DNA from: Spiroplasma monobiae MQ-1
GTDB lineage: Bacteria > Bacillota_I > Bacilli_A > Mycoplasmatales > Mycoplasmataceae
DNA length: 64,000 nucleotides
Assembly (NCBI RefSeq): GCF_002865545.1
Contig: NZ_CP025543.1
Location: 124,001 to 188,000 of the forward strand
Direction: 5' to 3'
Under the pieces are notes generated by a model, which worked only from the letters and a program-made list of their open reading frames with translations, was not told the DNA's origin and ran no database searches. Both the position numbers and the translations under genes were made by a program. Shown in pieces: positions 45,057-56,783 of the stretch (positions are counted from its first letter, which is position 1; the number at the start of each line of letters is the position of its first letter).

Positions 45057-46868
45057 ATGAGTGTAAAAAGAGAATTAAGTCAATTAAAAAATTTAATAGG
45101 AATTAAAAAAGCAATAATAATCGAAGGTAACATTGATGATATTTATGAATTTGAAGGTAAGTACATAAATATTCATGAAATAATTATGAATATTTTTGAA
45201 GAAAAAAAGTACTCAGATAAATTTATTTTTGATCAAAACTCAGGTTTAAAAGGTAAGAAAATTTCCAATCTTATTTTAACGTCTGCCGATCAAGGACAAG
45301 GTGAATCTGCTGCAAGTGAATTTGATGAGTTATTTGGTGGCGGAAGCAATGATAAACCAGAAAGAAAAGATGAATTAAAATTAAAGAAACCAATTGATTT
45401 TTTTGCGATTTTAAATAAAAATATTAACAGAGAAGATGAAAGAAAAATAGGTTTTGTTGCTGATTACACAAACTTTGTTTTTAGTGATCAAGGATTAGAC
45501 ATTGATGATAGAGCTGTTCTTACGGAATTTTCTAAAACATTAAAGGAATCTGAATTTTCAATTGCAAAAATTGATGAACTAACAAGTTGTATAATTTTCT
45601 TAACTAAAAAAATTAATCAACTACCACCAAGTTTATATTTAGATAATCCTGAAATAATAATTTCCACTTTACCAAAACCAAGTAGAGAAGAAAGGAAAGA
45701 ATTCCTATCAACAATTAAATCAAGAATTCAAGTTACAGATATTTCAACAGAATTTAATAATATTGTTGATGCAACTGAGGGATGAACGTTAAAAGAACTT
45801 TCACACTTTGCTAAATTTAGTTGTAATTTTGAAACTCCAATAACTTTTACAAAAATGTTTAATATTTACAATTATGGAGAAAAAACTTCTCCATGAGAAG
45901 AGTTAAGTTATGAAAAAATGTTAACAATAAAAGACTACTTAGCTTCAAAGGTTATCGGACAAGATGAAGCTGTTGAAAAAGTTGCCAAAGTAATTTATAA
46001 AGCTTATACAGGATTAACTGGTATAACTTATTCTTCAAAAAGAAGTAAACCAAAAGGAACTCTATTTTTTGTTGGACCAACAGGTACTGGTAAAACTGAA
46101 CTTGCAAAAGCAATAACAACTTTCTTGTTTAATGATGAAGCAAATTTAATTAGATTTGACATGTCTGAGTATGGACAAGACAATGCAGATCAAAAATTAA
46201 TAGGAGCACCTCCTGGTTATGTTGGATTTGAAGGTGGAGGACAACTAACAAATTCTGTTAAAGAAAAACCTTTCTCTGTAATCTTGTTTGATGAAATTGA
46301 AAAAGCTAGTCCAAAAATATTTGATAAGTTTTTACAAATACTAGAAGATGGTAGACTTACTGACAACACAGGTCAAACTGTAAGTTTTAGTGAGTCATTC
46401 ATCATATTCACTTCAAACATTGGAGCAGCTGATGTAAATCCAAACCAAAGTACTGAAGATGTTCACAATGAATTTATAAAAAAAGTTCAAGAACACTTTA
46501 CAAATGAATTAAATAGACCAGAACTTTTAGGAAGATTTGGAAACAACATTGTTCCATTTAACTTTATTAAAGATTTAAGTTTAAAATCAAAAATTATTCG
46601 TCAAAAAGTAAAACCAATTCAAATAGCTATATATGAAAAATATAAAGCTGAATTACATATTGATTTAAATGATCAAAATTTAATTGCGATAATGCTAAAA
46701 AATGCAGATGAAAGACGTGGTGGGCGTGATGTTCTTAACTCACTAGAAACTAATCTTGTTGACCCGCTTTCAGAATTTATTTTTGAAAACTTACAAAATA
46801 TAAAACCAGGAACTAAAATTTTAACTTCATCTGGTGAAGGAAAAATAAACTTTTCAATAAATGGCTAA
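45057..46868 (+). CDS. ClpB/ClpA-like AAA+ ATPase with degenerate first half
   Basis: The 603-residue protein has a C-terminal Clp-type AAA+ motor: Walker A GPTGTGKTELAKA at about 340, Walker B ILFDEIEKA near 411, sensor region IIFTSNIGA, Arg finger segment ELLGRFGNNIVPF, and D2-small domain ADERRGGRDVLNSLE. Residues 1-285 look like an AAA domain without Walker A but with a winged C-terminal end (KPSREERKEFL, ATEGWTLKELSHFAKF). No ClpP-binding loop is visible. It may unfold or remodel a protein or RNP partner, perhaps the neighbours. It overlaps the next gene by 8 bases. Confidence 0.85.
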
Positions 46869-47457
46869 TTTGAATATTGGTAAATTTTTAATGAATAGTG
46901 AAATTGAGGGCCCTGGAACTAGGTTTGTAATTTGGTTTCAAGGATGTAATATAGGATGTAATGGTTGTTCTAATCAAGAGTTGCTTTCTTTTCAAAAGAA
47001 AATGTTCATGCCTAATGATTATATTTATGAAAAAATATTAGAAGCTAAACAATTGTTTGATATTGAAGGGGTTACATTAATTGGTGGAGAGCCATTTTTG
47101 CAACCAGATGGTTTAAAAGAACTTGTTATTTGATGTCAAAAAAATAACTTAACAGTAATTTGTTTTACTGGGTACATTTACGAAAAAATATTGGATGAAT
47201 ATAAAGAAATATTAGAAAATATTGATATATTAATTGATGGACCATTCATCATGAAAATGTTGGATAAGAACAGAAGATTAATAGGAAGCAAAAATCAAAG
47301 AGTTATAAAAATAACTGATAGATATAAAGATTGTGATTATTTTGAACAGCCACACTCTGAAGCGGAAATTCAAATTTACAATAATAGAATTTCAATAAAT
47401 GGAGATGGTGTAATCTTTGATGATGAAAATGGTCAGTTTAATTTCAAATTAAAATAG
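46861..47457 (+). CDS. Radical-SAM protein resembling NrdG activase
   Basis: The 198-residue protein carries CX3CX2C for a [4Fe-4S] cluster (Cys29, Cys33, Cys36 in FQGCNIGCNGCSN) and GGEP (75-78) for S-adenosylmethionine. The overall length and the LNIGKFLMNSEIEGPGTRFVIWFQGC opening resemble class III ribonucleotide reductase activases. No NrdD is in the window and the gene is embedded in an operon with AAA+ and helicase proteins, so another target is likely. Radical-SAM enzymes are rare in mollicutes. The stop TAG overlaps the ribosome site TAGGAG of the next micro-ORF. Confidence 0.82.
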
Positions 47458-47466
47458 GAGACTTAA

Positions 47467-47520
47467 ATGAACTTTTTAACTAAGAGTATGCTAGATTTTT
47501 GATCCAATTTTCCTTTTTAG
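47467..47520 (+). CDS. Putative leader peptide MNFLTKSMLDFWSNFPF
   Basis: This 17-codon ORF has TAGGAG 6-8 bases upstream and one TGA-Trp. Its last codons contain the sequence ATTTTCCTTT (47507-47516), a perfect complement of the ribosome site of the membrane-protein gene that follows. A ribosome translating it would open that pairing. Function inferred from layout only. Confidence 0.45.
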
Positions 47521-47539
47521 AATTTAATGAAAGGAAAAT
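47507..47539 (+). promoter_or_regulatory. Hairpin hiding a ribosome binding site
   Basis: ATTTTCCTTT (47507-47516) pairs perfectly over 10 bases with AAAGGAAAAT (47530-47539), which contains the ribosome site of the gene at 47543. The 13-base loop holds the leader stop codon. Confidence 0.65.
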
Positions 47540-47542
47540 AAG

Positions 47543-49366
47543 ATGAAAGATAACAAAAAAAGAATAAGCTTTGACATCACAATAACAGCAATGCTTTTAT
47601 CTGTGGGGGCTTGTCTAAAATTAATTTTTCCAGTACAACTAGGAATTGATTTAACTTTCCTTGTAATAATAATTACAGGATTGTTCTTTAAAACTAAAAT
47701 ATCATTAATATCTACAATTGGTATTGCTGGTTTAAGTTTTATTATAATTTCCGATCCATTGTATTGGGCAGCAACTAGTTCTATGTATTTAATATTTAAT
47801 ATTTTTATAGTTCTTCTTAAGAAAGTTATTTTAAGAAATAGATCAATAGTTTATATATCAACTCCATTTTTTGGCTTGATGATAACAACTCTATACCTTT
47901 TGATTTCGATTGTAGTTTACGGAAGAACTGAAGGCTATGCTCTCTATTTATTACATTTACATGAAGCTTATGTAATTTTCTTTATGTATTGCTTTTTAAT
48001 ACCAATTGTTTTAAAACAAATATTAAAGTTTATGATAAGGATGGAAGAAAAGCATCCAAGTGTTTTTAATAATAAGTTTAAAGAGTATATAGTAGAAAGT
48101 GAACTTGATATGAAAAATTTTAGTGATAAAAAAAATAATTATAATATCCAAATAACTTCAATGGTACTTTCTCTAATGCTTTTAATTTCTTATTTCAGTT
48201 ATGTTCCATATGCAATGGTTATAAAATTGGATAATATAAATTACCTTTCAGCTATTATTATTGTTCCTACACTTATGTTATTTGTGACACCGGGATGAAT
48301 GAAGTTGGCAAAAAAAATTGGAAATCAAAATCTGCTAAGAATAAACTCTATTGGAGTTTTATTTGCTTTGATATTTACATTTAGTTCTTTTGCAACAAAT
48401 AAAAATGCTATGACAATAGGTTTTTTATTTACGGGATTGGTACTATTTGGAATTTTTATAGCAGGATTTTTACCAATAAATATAGAGTCTATAAAAAGCT
48501 ATGAAAAAAGAAATAATTTAAAAAATAAAACATCAAAATATAATTCATTATTTGGATTTGTCCTTTTACCATTACCATTTCTTTTAAATTATTTTGTAGG
48601 TAATGTTTATGTTCTTGCTTTTTTTATGGTTTTTGGGATTACAATAGTTTTGTTGATTTCAATGAATAAAAATATAATGTCAGAAGGAAATGTTCTTGAT
48701 ATTCAAAAAGGATTATTTGCAAAATTAAAAAATAATAAAAAATTCTTTTCAGAAGTCTTTATACAAAATTACTTTATTGGTTTTTTTAAATTTTTAGATT
48801 GATCACTTGTACTTTTCTATTTTATTTCTTTTACAAGTAATGGAATCGAAATAAATTGAACAGAGAATAAATTATTAGTTTTACTATTTTTAATTTCTGG
48901 ATTTATATTGAAATACATTGCTCAAGCAATTTTTAGTAACATTAAATTTAAAAATACTAATGTAAACAGAATAGCGATGGCAACAACAATATTTTCTGTG
49001 ATTTTATTTATTGCTTTCTTAACTTCCAATTTATTTATGCATTATGAAAGTGTAAATTATGTTTACTATTCTATAGTTACTTTGTTAATGTTTGTGTTTG
49101 GAACATCGTATGCTTTAATAGAAAAAACTAAAGCTCAAAGATTTAGAACTATGGTTGGCGATGAAGAGTTTCCGCTTGCAATGATAATTGATCATGTGAT
49201 GGGGAATGCATTCTTTTCTTTGATAATAGCTGTTACGTTCTTTACAACCATATTATTAACAAAGACATCATTATTAGGATTAATAATACTGATGTCAATA
49301 TTTGCAGTAATAGCAATAATTTTATTGATTATTAATGTATCTATAAAAAATAAAAAAGAGAACTAA
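47543..49366 (+). CDS. Large membrane protein: ECF S-component-like half fused to MFS-like half
   Basis: The 607-residue protein has two hydrophobic halves joined by a charged linker (about 168-205). Residues 1-165 have about five or six membrane segments and resemble vitamin-binding S components of ECF transporters (ITAMLLSVGACLKLIFP). Residues 205-607 have about ten segments that look like a major-facilitator-type carrier. Three TGA codons encode Trp. The substrate is unknown, possibly a vitamin. Translation is probably controlled by the upstream hairpin and leader. Confidence 0.65.
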
Positions 49367-49381
49367 AGGTTCTCTTTTTCT
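49352..49381. terminator. Bidirectional terminator between convergent genes
   Basis: AAAAAGAGAAC (49353-49363) pairs with GTTCTCTTTTT (49369-49379). The plus stop (49364-49366) and minus stop (49363-49365) overlap by 2 bases in its loop. Confidence 0.8.
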
Positions 49382-50208
49382 TTATATAAAGTAAAAGTAT
49401 TTTGCAACAAACAAGCTATTGTCATTGGACCAACCCCCCCAGGAACTGGTGTTATATGTTTAACTTCTTCCAATACATTATCAAAATCAACATCTCCACA
49501 GTATTTTCCATCCACAAAATTTGCACCAACATCTATAATTGTCATATTGTTGTTTACAAATTCTTTTGTTATTAGATTTGCAACACCTGCCGCACTTATT
49601 AATATGTCTGCCTCTTTACAAATGTCTTTTAAATTTTTTGTCTTTGTATTACAAATAGTAACTGTTGCAGATTTATTTATTAACATGTTTGCAAGAGGTT
49701 TTCCTACAATATTGCTTCTCCCAACAATAACAACATTAGCTCCAATTAGATCAATTTTTTTTCATTCTAGTAACTTAAGAATACCATAAGGTGTTGCTGG
49801 GAATATTTTTGAATTATTTAGCATTACGTTTCCGAGTGTTTGAGGATTAAAACCATCAGCATCCTTACCTGCAGGAATTAAATCTATAATTAATTGTTCT
49901 TCAATGTGTTTTGGTAGAGGTAATTGAACTATTATCCCATCAACCTCGTTATCATCAATTATTTTTATTATTTCATTCTCTAATTTTTTTTGTGATATCT
50001 CTTCTTCAAATTTTTTAAGTTCACCAATAATCCCGACTTTAGCACAAGCATTTAATTTATTTTTAATGTATTTATTGCTTGCTGGGTTATCTCCAACTTG
50101 TAATATAACTAATTTTGGTTTTCTTTTTCCCTCTAATTGATTTATACTAATTTTGAGGTTAGTATTTAATTCTTGAGCAAATTGTTTTCCATCAATAATT
50201 TTGTTCAT
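49363..50208 (-). CDS. folD: Methylenetetrahydrofolate dehydrogenase/cyclohydrolase
   Basis: This bifunctional enzyme interconverts methylene- and 10-formyl-tetrahydrofolate. The 281-residue protein has the substrate Lys in [12 protein letters not shown] near residue 53, the [11 protein letters not shown] motif near 95, KDADGFNP near 118, and [12 protein letters not shown] near 258. One TGA on the coding strand is Trp. The ATG (50206-50208) is preceded by AGGAT. It is divergent from fhs, which uses the same cofactor pool. Confidence 0.94.
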
Positions 50209-50250
50209 ATTTTAAATCCTTTCTTGAGAGATATTCTAAAGGTGATTATA

Positions 50251-51813
50251 ATGGAAAAAATATTAAAAGCATTAGATATGCTAAAAATTGATAAAAATGA
50301 CTATGAATTCTATGGAAAAAACATAGTTAAAATAGACTATGAAAAATATATGAATAATAATAAAGGGAAATTGATTTTAATGACTTCAATTAACCCAACT
50401 CCAGCTGGTGAAGGAAAAACCACTACAGCAATAGGGTTAGCAGATGGTTTAAATTATATTAATAAAAAGACTGTTTTGGCTTTAAGAGAGCCTAGTTTAG
50501 GACCTGTATTTGGAAGAAAGGGAACTGCAACTGGTGGTGGAGAAAGTGAAGTTATACCTATGGATGATATTAATTTGCACTTTACAGGAGATTTTCATGC
50601 AATAACAACTGCTAATAATTTAATTTCTGCTCAAATAGATTCTGAAATTTATTGAAATACAGATATAAAAATAGATCCTAATAATGTTGTTTGAAAAAGA
50701 TGTTTAGATTTAAATGATAGAGCTTTAAGAAAAGCTGAAATAAAAATAAGTTCTAAAATTTCGAGAACCGAAGAATTTACAATAACTGCAGCAAGTAATA
50801 TGATGACAATATTGAGTCTTTCAAAAAGTATAAATGACTTGAGAGAAAGACTTGATAATTCTCTTATTGCTTATAACAAAGAAGGAAAAGAAATTTATTT
50901 AAAAGAACTTAAAATTACAGGTTCCCTAATGGCTATTTTAAAAAATGCAATTAAACCTAATTTAGTTTTGACAAAATATGATACACCAACACTTATTCAT
51001 TGTGGCCCATTTGCAAATATAGCAACCGGAACAAATTCAATAATTTCAACAAATCTTGGCTTGAGTTTGGGAGATTATTGCATTGTTGAATCTGGTTTTG
51101 GAAGTGATTTGGGTTTTGAAAAGTATATTAATGTAGTAAATCAAGACAACGATCTAATTCCTGATTGTACAGTAATGGTTGTTACTTTAAGGGCTCTTAA
51201 CTTACACAATGATTTTGAAAATAAATTTGATCATTTAGAAAAACATTTAAAGCATATTACTCAATACAATCTTAATTTAGTTGTTGCAATTAACTTCATT
51301 GAAGGTGATGATGAAAAACAACTTAGCACTTTAAAAGAATGATTAGATAAAAATAACTATGAATGAGAAATGAATGAAGCCTACACCAAGGGTGCTTCTG
51401 GTGCTGAAAAATTAGCAATAAAAGTATCTGAAATTTGTGAAAAACAACAAACTTTTAAAAAACTTATAGATTCAAACGAAACTATAGAAGAAAAAATTTC
51501 TAAAGTAATTAAAAATTTCTACTATTTAAATGATTTTAAAATAAGTGAAAAAGCACAAATGAAGATTAAAGAAATTAGTAAAACTATGTATTCAAATCTT
51601 CCAATTTGTATGGTCAAATCCTCAAACTCAATTGATGGAAATGACGCAAATGAAAATAATTATGAAATGATAATTAAAGATATAAATGTAAATACCGGAG
51701 CTAAATTCATATTAGCATACACAAATAATGTTATGAGTATGCCTGGGTTAAATAAAGACCCAAATTCAAAAGACATAGATCTTGAAAGTGGTAAAGTTAC
51801 AGGATTGAAATAA
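50251..51813 (+). CDS. fhs: Formate-tetrahydrofolate ligase
   Basis: The enzyme makes 10-formyl-tetrahydrofolate from formate, ATP and tetrahydrofolate, feeding initiator-tRNA formylation. The 520-residue protein has [21 protein letters not shown] near residue 47 (ATP loop), [19 protein letters not shown] near 80, and [10 protein letters not shown] near 110. It is slightly shorter than the usual 555. ATG 50251 follows AAAGGTGA. Several TGA codons encode Trp. Confidence 0.95.
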
Positions 51814-51836
51814 ACGGAACTGTTTCCGTTTTTTCT
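51812..51836 (+). terminator. Terminator after fhs
   Basis: AACGGAA-CTGT-TTCCGTT hairpin and TTTT. Confidence 0.82.
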
Positions 51837-51927
51837 TTTGCTTTATTAATTGTTGTTTTTCTTTATAATATATTATGAATATGCAAAAAATATTATATTT
51901 TTTTTCTTTTGAAAAGGTGGTGTCGAA

Positions 51928-52653
51928 ATGTTTTTAAGAATAAATGGTGATATAAACTACTATTTAAAAAGATCTAGTTTTATAAAATATTTTGATGAGA
52001 ATAACCTTTCTAAAAAATCAAAATGATATATTAGAAAAATCGAAAGAAAGGTTAATGATAAAAACACCTTTACATACTTTAAATATTGAATACTATGAAG
52101 ATGAATTAACATAAACTTTAAATTATCAGAGAATTTTATAATTAAACTTAATAAAAATATAATCAAACTTAATTTAAACTTAAATTCCAAAGAAGAAAGA
52201 TTTATTAGGGATTTGGAAGAATTGGTTTTTAACTCTTGAAGACCATTAAAACAATTACCAGTTAAATTCGAACTAGAAAAAAGAGAAAAAATAAATTTAA
52301 TTCAAACTAACGTTAATGTTCATAAATACAATCCAGAAAAAGAGGAAAATAAAATTAACTTAATTGGTAAATTTGATTGCTACTTTTCTAACCAAAACAT
52401 GTATTTAACAGATAATAATCAGAAAGTAAAGAAAGTTATCAAAAATGAAGATGTGACAGAAGCTTATATAGAAACTTTTGGTGTTGTTGTTGTTACAAAA
52501 AAACAAAAGTATTTATTTAGAGCTAAAAATAGACTTCTAACTTATGTTTTATTGCAAAGAATGGTTCCGAGAGTTGGACCGAGTTTAGAAAAAAAAGATA
52601 AGCTTTATAACTATTTTGATTTTTGGAACAAATTAATATCAAAAATTAGTTAA
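51928..52653 (+). CDS. Hypothetical protein of 241 residues
   Basis: I do not recognise this protein. It is soluble, very Lys/Asn-rich and basic, with no signal peptide or membrane segment. The C-terminal 80 residues (VTEAYIETFGVVVVTKKQKYLFRAKNRLLTY) look like a beta-rich domain. Five or more TGA-Trp codons occur in the first half. ATG 51928 follows AAGGTGGTG, and a TATAAT box lies at 51864. nagB follows after 25 bases. Confidence 0.75.
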
Positions 52654-52678
52654 TATATTTATGTTAGGAGAAAAAGAT

Positions 52679-53404
52679 ATGAAGATAATTAGAGTAAAAG
52701 ATAACAAAGAAGCTGGTGAAATAGTAAGTGATATTCTTTTAGAAGAGGTTAAAGCAAATTCTAAAGTAGTTTTGGGTTTAGCTACAGGTAGTTCACCAAT
52801 AAGCACTTATGAAAACATTATTTTGAAAACAAAGGATCAAAAAATTGATTGAAGTGGAGTTACTACTTTTAATCTTGATGAATATAAAGGGCTTGAATCA
52901 GATCATATTCAATCATATAGATATTTTATGAATGAAAAATTATTTAATCACATCAACATTTTGAAAGAAAATACATATATTCCAAGTGGATTAATAAATT
53001 CTGACGAAGAAGCTAAAAAATATGATAAATTAATTAAAGAAAAAGGTGGAATTGATTTGCAACTTCTAGGTTTGGGAATCAATGGACACGTTGGTTTTAA
53101 TGAGCCAGGTAGTGACTTTGAAGGTCTAACATCAATTGTTGATTTAACAAAATCAACAATTGAGGCAAACTCAAGATTTTTTGAAAATCAAGATGAAGTA
53201 CCCACACAAGCCATTTCAATGGGTTTAAAATCAATTATGAGTACGGGTAAAATTGTTTTAATTGCAACTGGTGAATCAAAAGCTGAAGCCGTAAAACATT
53301 TAGTAGAAGGTCCCATTTCTATAGAATGACCTTGTTCTATTTTGTTAAATCATCAAAATGTAACAATAGTTATTGATGAAGGGGCAGCTAAATTACTAAA
53401 ATAA
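52679..53404 (+). CDS. nagB: Glucosamine-6-phosphate deaminase
   Basis: The enzyme converts glucosamine-6-phosphate to fructose-6-phosphate and ammonia, feeding glycolysis. The 241-residue protein has LGLATGSSPISTY near residue 34, FNLDEYKGL near 64, and LGINGHVGFNEPGS near 128 with the catalytic His. Two TGA codons encode Trp. An in-frame ATG at 52661 lies before the GGAG ribosome site, so ATG 52679 is used. Confidence 0.94.
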
Positions 53405-53428
53405 AATTAAAACAAAGGATTTAAAAAA

Positions 53429-55108
53429 ATGAAAAAATGATATTCAAGAAAAATTATGTTTAAATTGGCTTTTTTTGTACCTGTTATTTCAGTGGCAATT
53501 CTGGCCCCATTAAATGTTGTTTCTTGCGGTAATCAAGTAACAATAAGCAAAAACGATAGATATGATAGACCTATAAATTGATATAGTCCTTATAATACTG
53601 TTAATGGAAGTTCGAATGCATTTGCAAATGATAATTGCTCTATCTTGTGAGATGAAGAACAACAATTATTTTATAGTTGAATGCTTTTTAGAGATAATAA
53701 GGGATTTCCTTCTGGGTGAGTTGAAATGACATCTCCAGATCTAAATAATTGAACACAAGGTAAATACAGAATAAAACAAGGAAGAGAATTCGATACTTTA
53801 AATGGAAAAGGTAAAACCTCAGCTTTGGGCGGGTCTGTTTGAGTTGATACAAAAGGCGATTTTTTTGAAAAAGGAGATGTTGTTTTTGTATTATCAATGC
53901 AACCTTCAAAAATACTTATAAAAAATGATTCTGATTACATTGGTTCTAAAGCGACTTTATCATCAAACTATACAACAAGTGAAAGTGGTATTGCATATTT
54001 TGTATCTCACGGTCTTGGTCAAGAATTTTATACATCTGGAGTTTTATCTAAGGATTGTTTAAATAATGACGGATCAATGAACTGAAGAGATACTGCTCTT
54101 TTTGAAACTGATGATGGACTTTATTTTGCAATTTCGGCAAATAATAGATTAGAGTTTTGAAAAATAAATCATTTTGATAATAAAAAGGCAAAAAATGAAC
54201 CAAAAATTACAAAAGTAAGCGAAATGTTTGTTAGAAATATTGGTGTTGAAGTTCCAAATGTTGTGAGAATGGGAGAAAATCTTTGGTATATATCTGCTTC
54301 TGTTCAAGATAACCCATTTGGAGGACCGTTCCAGTCTGGTTGATGATCTTTATGTGAATGAGACAAAGAAAAAGGTTTTGTACATGTTAAGAAAAGTGAA
54401 AATGGAGATTATGTTAGAATTCCAGAAGAAGATTTACAAAGCGTAGCTGCTGCAAAAGAAGTTCAAAAAGAACAACCCAACAACAAAGTTATTGAATGAA
54501 GCAAAAGTAGTAAATATAGCCATTTAATAAACCCTTGAACAGCAAATGAATATGGAACAGAAGGTTATGCTCAAAGAGTTGTTAACCCTTATCAAACTCA
54601 AGAAACTATCCAAAATGCAAAGAATCCCAACAAAAAAAGTTATGCTAAGTTTGCAATAGCTCGTTCTATGACTTCTAACTGAGCATATGATACAGATATT
54701 TGATCTTGAAAAGGTGGTTCTTATGGTAGTGAAAAAATAGAGTTTAATGAAAAAGGCGAATTAGAGTTTTCACCATATGATAAGATAGCTGGATTTTCAG
54801 ATAATGGAACAGCGGTTTACCATTTAAAAGGCAGTGACCTTAATGACGGTTATAACTTAAAATTTAATGGTCAAAATTTTACTTTTAAATTAAGTGATAA
54901 TGTAATTTCTTGAAAAAATGAAATTAAAACAGGACTCAAAAAATGAACAGAAAAGGGTGGTCCTGCGAATGAAGATGATGAAATTATTATTGTTTGAAAT
55001 AAGTGCACACTAACTTTCTACAACAAGACAAAAAACTGAAATGCCCACTTTATGTTACCTCAAGGAACAACTCATGAAGCTAAAGAAGGTGCAAAATCAA
55101 TAGTCTAA
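53429..55108 (+). CDS. Surface lipoprotein resembling clan GH-J fructosidases (GH32/GH68)
   Basis: The 559-residue protein has a signal peptide with lipobox VVSC (Cys33), so it is probably anchored outside the membrane. Residues 60-90 (SNAFANDNCSILW ... LFYSW) resemble the nucleophile motif of GH32 (Asp68 as candidate), and WRDTALF at 219-225 resembles the RDP motif. These suggest cleavage of sucrose or fructans, though assignment is by eye and the acid/base residue is not identified. The protein is rich in Trp (many TGA). AAAGGA precedes ATG 53429. It stands next to nagB and glycolytic genes. Confidence 0.6.
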
Positions 55109-55132
55109 AAATCTCTAAAGGGGATTTTTTAT
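55107..55132 (+). terminator. Terminator after the lipoprotein gene
   Basis: AAAAATCTC pairs with GGGATTTTT (one T-G pair) and is followed by T. Confidence 0.75.
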
Positions 55133-55150
55133 TTTATAAATTAGCAATAT

Positions 55151-55168
55151 TATAATATGGTGTAAAAT
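55151..55168 (+). promoter_or_regulatory. Candidate promoter elements before tpiA
   Basis: TATAAT at 55151-55156 and a second box TAAAAT at 55163-55168. No convincing -35 is visible. Confidence 0.35.
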
Positions 55169-55201
55169 CATAAAGTAAAACACTAAAGGAGTATATAAAT
55201 A

Positions 55202-55951
<750 letters not shown>

Positions 55952-55962
55952 TTTTTTAATAA

Positions 55963-56781
55963 ATGAAATATAAAATTTTAGCATTAGATATGGATGGAAC
56001 TACTTTCAAACAATTAGACGATATAGTAATGGAGAATGTCGAACCTATCAATCAAGCTATCAATCACGGAACAAAAGTTGTATTTGTAACAGGAAGACCT
56101 GTTCACACAAAACTGAACAGACTTGAGTTATTTGATTTCTCAAATGACGGTGCAATTTTTGCTGCATTTAATGGAGCTCTTATTTATGATTTAAAAAATA
56201 AGCAAGCAATTGATGCTAATCCAATAGACAAAGAAACTGCTTTAAAAGCTTACGAACTTTTAAAGACAGATAAAGTTTTTAAAGATGTAGAACTTTGATT
56301 CTATACAGTTGATGATACACTAAGTTATATTAGTAAACCATTAACAGAAGCAAAATTCCTAGGACATGAAACAAATTTCTTTGACTATGAACCGGTGTTA
56401 TTTACAAATGAAAAGAAAATGTTTGATTGTCATAAAATACTTGCAATGAACACTAATCAAGAGTTTGTGGATAAATTAAGAGAACTTGGACTAGAAGTTT
56501 CTTGAACTCAAGGATCATATTCTGGCGAAGTTACAAAAAAAGGCATTAATAAAAAATATGCCTTAGAATTTTTATCAAAAAAATTCTCAATTGATAAAGA
56601 AGAAATTTTAGCTATGGGTGATGGTGCAAATGATGCTCCTATGTTTGAATACGCAGGATTGTCAATAGCTCCGGCAAATGCTCATGATGAAATTAAAGCA
56701 CAAGCAAAAGAAGTTTCTGAATATACAAATTTGGAAGGTGCTGTTGCTAAAGCAATTAATAAATATATATTAGGAGAATAA
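55963..56781 (+). CDS. Cof-type HAD-superfamily hydrolase
   Basis: This third Cof-like phosphatase has 272 residues. Motif I is LALDMDGTTFK, motif II VFVTGRP near 45, and motif IV AMGDGANDAPMFEYAG near 211. Its place between tpiA and gpmI suggests a role with phosphorylated sugars, which is inference. There is little room for a ribosome site (TTTAATAA before the ATG), so it may be coupled to tpiA. TGA codons encode Trp. Confidence 0.88.
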
Positions 56782-56783
56782 AT

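Noticed and set aside
46861-47457. True anaerobic ribonucleotide reductase activase (nrdG)
   Set aside because: The motifs fit the family but the partner NrdD is absent from the window and the operon context points elsewhere, so I kept only NrdG-like.
51875-51940. Short ORF starting ATGAATATGC before the hypothetical protein at 51928
   Set aside because: It has no ribosome site and overlaps the real start; low-complexity sequence explains it.
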